A DNA stretch of 64,000 nt, from assembly GCF_000168975.1 (NCBI RefSeq), contig NZ_AAUW01000008.1:124001-188000 (forward strand). Reading direction: 5' to 3'. The notes below the pieces were generated by a model that searched no databases, was not told the DNA's origin, and saw only the letters and a program-made list of their open reading frames with translations. Shown one piece after another: positions 61,913 to 64,000 of this stretch. Position numbers and translations under genes: made by a program. Position 1 is the first letter of the stretch; every line of letters begins with the position of its first letter. This DNA is from Roseibium aggregatum IAM 12614 (GTDB taxonomy: Bacteria > Pseudomonadota > Alphaproteobacteria > Rhizobiales > Stappiaceae).

Positions 61913-62286
61913 TTCGTTGACTCCTTGCAGACGGGTAAGCGTCGCTGTTCTGAGAGGTTGAAGTCGAAAAAAACAAGGACGCGCATATCCACTTTCTGTC
62001 TTGGAACTGATTGGTGTTTCCTGGCGTAACCGACCAATCAGCAAAGCGTCCGCAAGTTGGGCGTTAGGCATAAATGAACTCGGTCCTGAAAACCGTCGTT
62101 TGTTGCCCGGTGGGCAAAGGTCCATAGAGGCGGAAAGTAACCACCTTGGTATTGCTGTAATGACGGTTTGGACGTTGTGGTACCAGTAGCCAATATATTC
62201 TGCTGAATATTGTAGAAACCACTAATATCCTCGTTTAAGTTGAAGACTGGTCTGTTCCTAGCGCTGCGACAATGGAGAAAGTGAGT
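61913..62286. other. Divergent gap between the PrtN-like and ATPase genes
   Basis: About 375 bases with no gene that I can support. It should hold the promoters of both divergent genes. Open frames here have no ribosome sites or recognisable sequence. Confidence 0.4.
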
Positions 62287-64000
62287 ATGGCAATTGAGGT
62301 TTATCCAGGTCGCCACCCAAACTTCGATATTACCAATTTTGAACCTTTACAGCAGAGAGTTCTTCGCCGAATGGAGAAGATGTTTCATCTTACTCGCGGC
62401 GGTGAAATCACTGTCGGCAACCAGAAAAGTCATTATCGCTACGCACTCGTAAAGCCATGCGGAAATATGCGCGGCATTCTTCACACCGATCGCGAAGTAC
62501 TAGTAGTTTTTTCGTCATATGCAGAGTTTCAACCTCGATCGATTGATGCATTTGATCATATTCTTGAGCAAAGCTCGGAAGATTTCCGTATCGAGAAAGT
62601 TGCGCGAATACTAATCAGTGGCGATGTAAATATCGGAAAAAAACTTCGTGTGCTGTTTGAAAGTCGGCCAGACGCACCGGTCGTAATACCATATCACTAC
62701 ACGGAGTTCTCACTTGGTACATCAGATGCCGATATTGTTACTAGAGTTCGAGAATTTACATTCTCTCGAGATTTATTTTCTATGTCATCTCCGCTTCGTT
62801 CCGAACTCTATTTCTATGGACGTTCAAATATCATCAATGAAATCACGTCAAAACTCGCATCAGGTGAGAATTTTGGTTTGTTCGGATTGCGAAGAAGTGG
62901 CAAGACTTCGCTGATTTCTGGTATAGCTAGAGCATTGACAAATAGAAATGGCGCAAGCGTAACTATTGACTGCCAATCGCCTTCAGTACATCAATTGCGT
63001 TGGAACGAACTTTTGAGGCAAATAGCAAACGAGCTAAAGTCAGCATTTTCGGTTAAACATAAAGTGGGTAATGAAGATGCCTATAGCGAGAAAAACGCTG
63101 CAACGAATTTTGCGGAAGACGTTCGAATAATATCAAAGCAAGCTAAGAAAGAGTTCTTCGCCGTTCTTTTTGATGAGATTGAGCGTATAGCCCCTGGAAC
63201 AGCATCTTCAGAGCACTGGAATAACGAACGAGATTTTCTTCTCTTTTGGCAATCAATGCGAGCAGCGTTCCAAAGTACCTCATCGCCCCTTGTTTACCTG
63301 ATTGTTGGAACTAACCCTCACTGCATCGAGGCCGTTAAGCTATTTGAAAGCGATAACCCGTTGTTTGGAAATGTTGAAAAACGTTTCATCCCTATGTTCA
63401 CACCTGAGCAGATTTCAGAAATGGTGGGCGATTTGGGAGGTATTATGGGGGTCGAATTTGATCTCGAAAGTCAAATAAAACTCTTCCAGGACTTTGGAGG
63501 GCATCCATTTCTTACGCGATACGCTTGCAGTTTTATTGCAAAGTCGGCAAAAAATCGGCCTGTAACCGTTGATCGCACTCTCTATGCCATAGGCGTCAAC
63601 CATTATACGACCGAGTCTGATAGTTATGTCGAGTCTGTCGTTGGATTACTCAAAGAGCAATACCCGGACGAGCATTTGATGCTAGAATATATTGGCCAAG
63701 GCGACGTCAATAGCTTTAATTTACTTGCGCAACAAGATCCTGTTTTGCTTGAACATTTATCGGGGTATGGTGTTCTTAAGAAAGGCCTTGAAGGAACCTA
63801 CTTTAACATTGGTATTGTTGAGAGATACTTCTCAAGAAAGGCAAAGCCAACCCAATTAGTCAGAGCTGAAGATCGCTTAGCAGAAATTTCAAGAAGGCGA
63901 AATTCACTTGAAAGAAGTCTTCGCTCCCATATCAAGGTTGTTTTCTCTGTACAGTTTTCCAAGTCGAAGCGTCGAGAGAGCCTTCTTTCGAAGCTCATTG
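62287..64000 (+). CDS. Large P-loop ATPase, partial (runs off the window)
   Basis: Open from ATG 62287 (GGAGAAAG upstream; an in-frame ATG also at 62272) to the window end, at least 571 residues. Residues 1-170 form an N-terminal domain that I cannot name. Then come Walker A GLRRSGKTS (200-208, K206) and Walker B FAVLFDEIER with D296/E297, followed by a sensor-like stretch VYLIVGTNPH and GGHPFLTRYACS, typical of AAA/STAND-like archaeal-type ATPases. The C-terminal part is winged-helix-like (LLEHLSGYGVLKKGLEGTYF, in part). Codon use is AT-rich, unlike every gene to the left. Such ATPases occur in defence systems, but the function here is unknown. Confidence 0.85.
   Translation, partial: MAIEVYPGRHPNFDITNFEPLQQRVLRRMEKMFHLTRGGEITVGNQKSHYRYALVKPCGNMRGILHTDREVLVVFSSYAEFQPRSIDAFDHILEQSSEDFRIEKVARILISGDVNIGKKLRVLFESRPDAPVVIPYHYTEFSLGTSDADIVTRVREFTFSRDLFSMSSPLRSELYFYGRSNIINEITSKLASGENFGLFGLRRSGKTSLISGIARALTNRNGASVTIDCQSPSVHQLRWNELLRQIANELKSAFSVKHKVGNEDAYSEKNAATNFAEDVRIISKQAKKEFFAVLFDEIERIAPGTASSEHWNNERDFLLFWQSMRAAFQSTSSPLVYLIVGTNPHCIEAVKLFESDNPLFGNVEKRFIPMFTPEQISEMVGDLGGIMGVEFDLESQIKLFQDFGGHPFLTRYACSFIAKSAKNRPVTVDRTLYAIGVNHYTTESDSYVESVVGLLKEQYPDEHLMLEYIGQGDVNSFNLLAQQDPVLLEHLSGYGVLKKGLEGTYFNIGIVERYFSRKAKPTQLVRAEDRLAEISRRRNSLERSLRSHIKVVFSVQFSKSKRRESLLSKLI

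Noticed and set aside
62038-62316. Minus-strand 92-codon frame upstream of the ATPase
   Set aside because: No homology recognised, and it overlaps the ATPase start and its ribosome site.
1-64000. tRNA, rRNA, CRISPR arrays and insertion sequences
   Set aside because: None seen: no transposase-like frame, no spaced short repeats and no tRNA cloverleaf noticed by eye. A tRNAscan run would settle the tRNA question.

Overview
The window is GC-rich, densely coded bacterial DNA, most plausibly from an alphaproteobacterium of the Hyphomicrobiales (Roseibium/Labrenzia/Stappia-like). The inference rests on the rhizobial-type fused trpE(G) with a Trp-rich leader and attenuator, a thiOSGE block behind a TPP riboswitch, TRAP and DMT transporters, an L-type cytochrome bd operon ending in cydX, and MarR/LysR regulators in the usual divergent layouts. 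No rRNA, tRNA or CRISPR array was seen.

Layout. 1-12 kb: a YdjM-like membrane hydrolase, a large Amt-PAS-GGDEF-EAL fusion, a secreted caspase-like protein lacking its catalytic dyad, a small acidic secreted protein, trpE(G) with leader peptide trpL and attenuator, an orphan periplasmic binding protein, and the soluble transhydrogenase sthA. 12-19 kb: a periplasmic FKBP-rhodanese fusion, a MarR regulator with a palindromic operator facing a DMT transporter, a ROK kinase overlapping a class II aldolase gene that carries an internal frameshifting deletion, a membrane protein of unknown function, a pirin and a small P-loop kinase. 19-25 kb: TPP riboswitch and thiOSGE, then a LysR regulator divergent from mmsA. 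25-32 kb: cydDC and cydABX (cytochrome bd and its thiol exporter). 32-41 kb: a peroxiredoxin, a TRAP transporter, a second DMT transporter, a peptidoglycan-binding HEXXH protein, a cupin, and a three-gene set (SPFH protein, DUF697 protein, small membrane protein).

41-61.3 kb is a biosynthetic cluster read rightward: a methyltransferase (membership uncertain), a luciferase-type flavin monooxygenase, a 4576-residue NRPS (A-T-C-A-T-C-A-T-E-C-A-T-TE), an HpaB-like phenol hydroxylase overlapping the NRPS by 11 bases, an MbtH-like protein, a SyrD/PvdE-type exporter and an Sfp-type phosphopantetheinyl transferase. Binding-pocket residues read by eye suggest a tetrapeptide beginning with a beta-amino acid (beta-alanine-like), then a Val-like residue, D-Tyr (or D-Phe) and Gly. 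The hydroxylase fits a Tyr residue converted to a catechol. Module 2 has an epimerase-type carrier domain and a D-accepting downstream condensation domain but no epimerase. A 1.9-kb near-identical duplication covers C3-A3 and C4-A4 and stops inside the adenylation domain. I do not recognise a described product for this arrangement.

61.3-64 kb changes character: base composition becomes AT-rich, with a PrtN-like phage regulator and a large P-loop ATPase running off the right edge. This looks like the start of a horizontally acquired or defence island.
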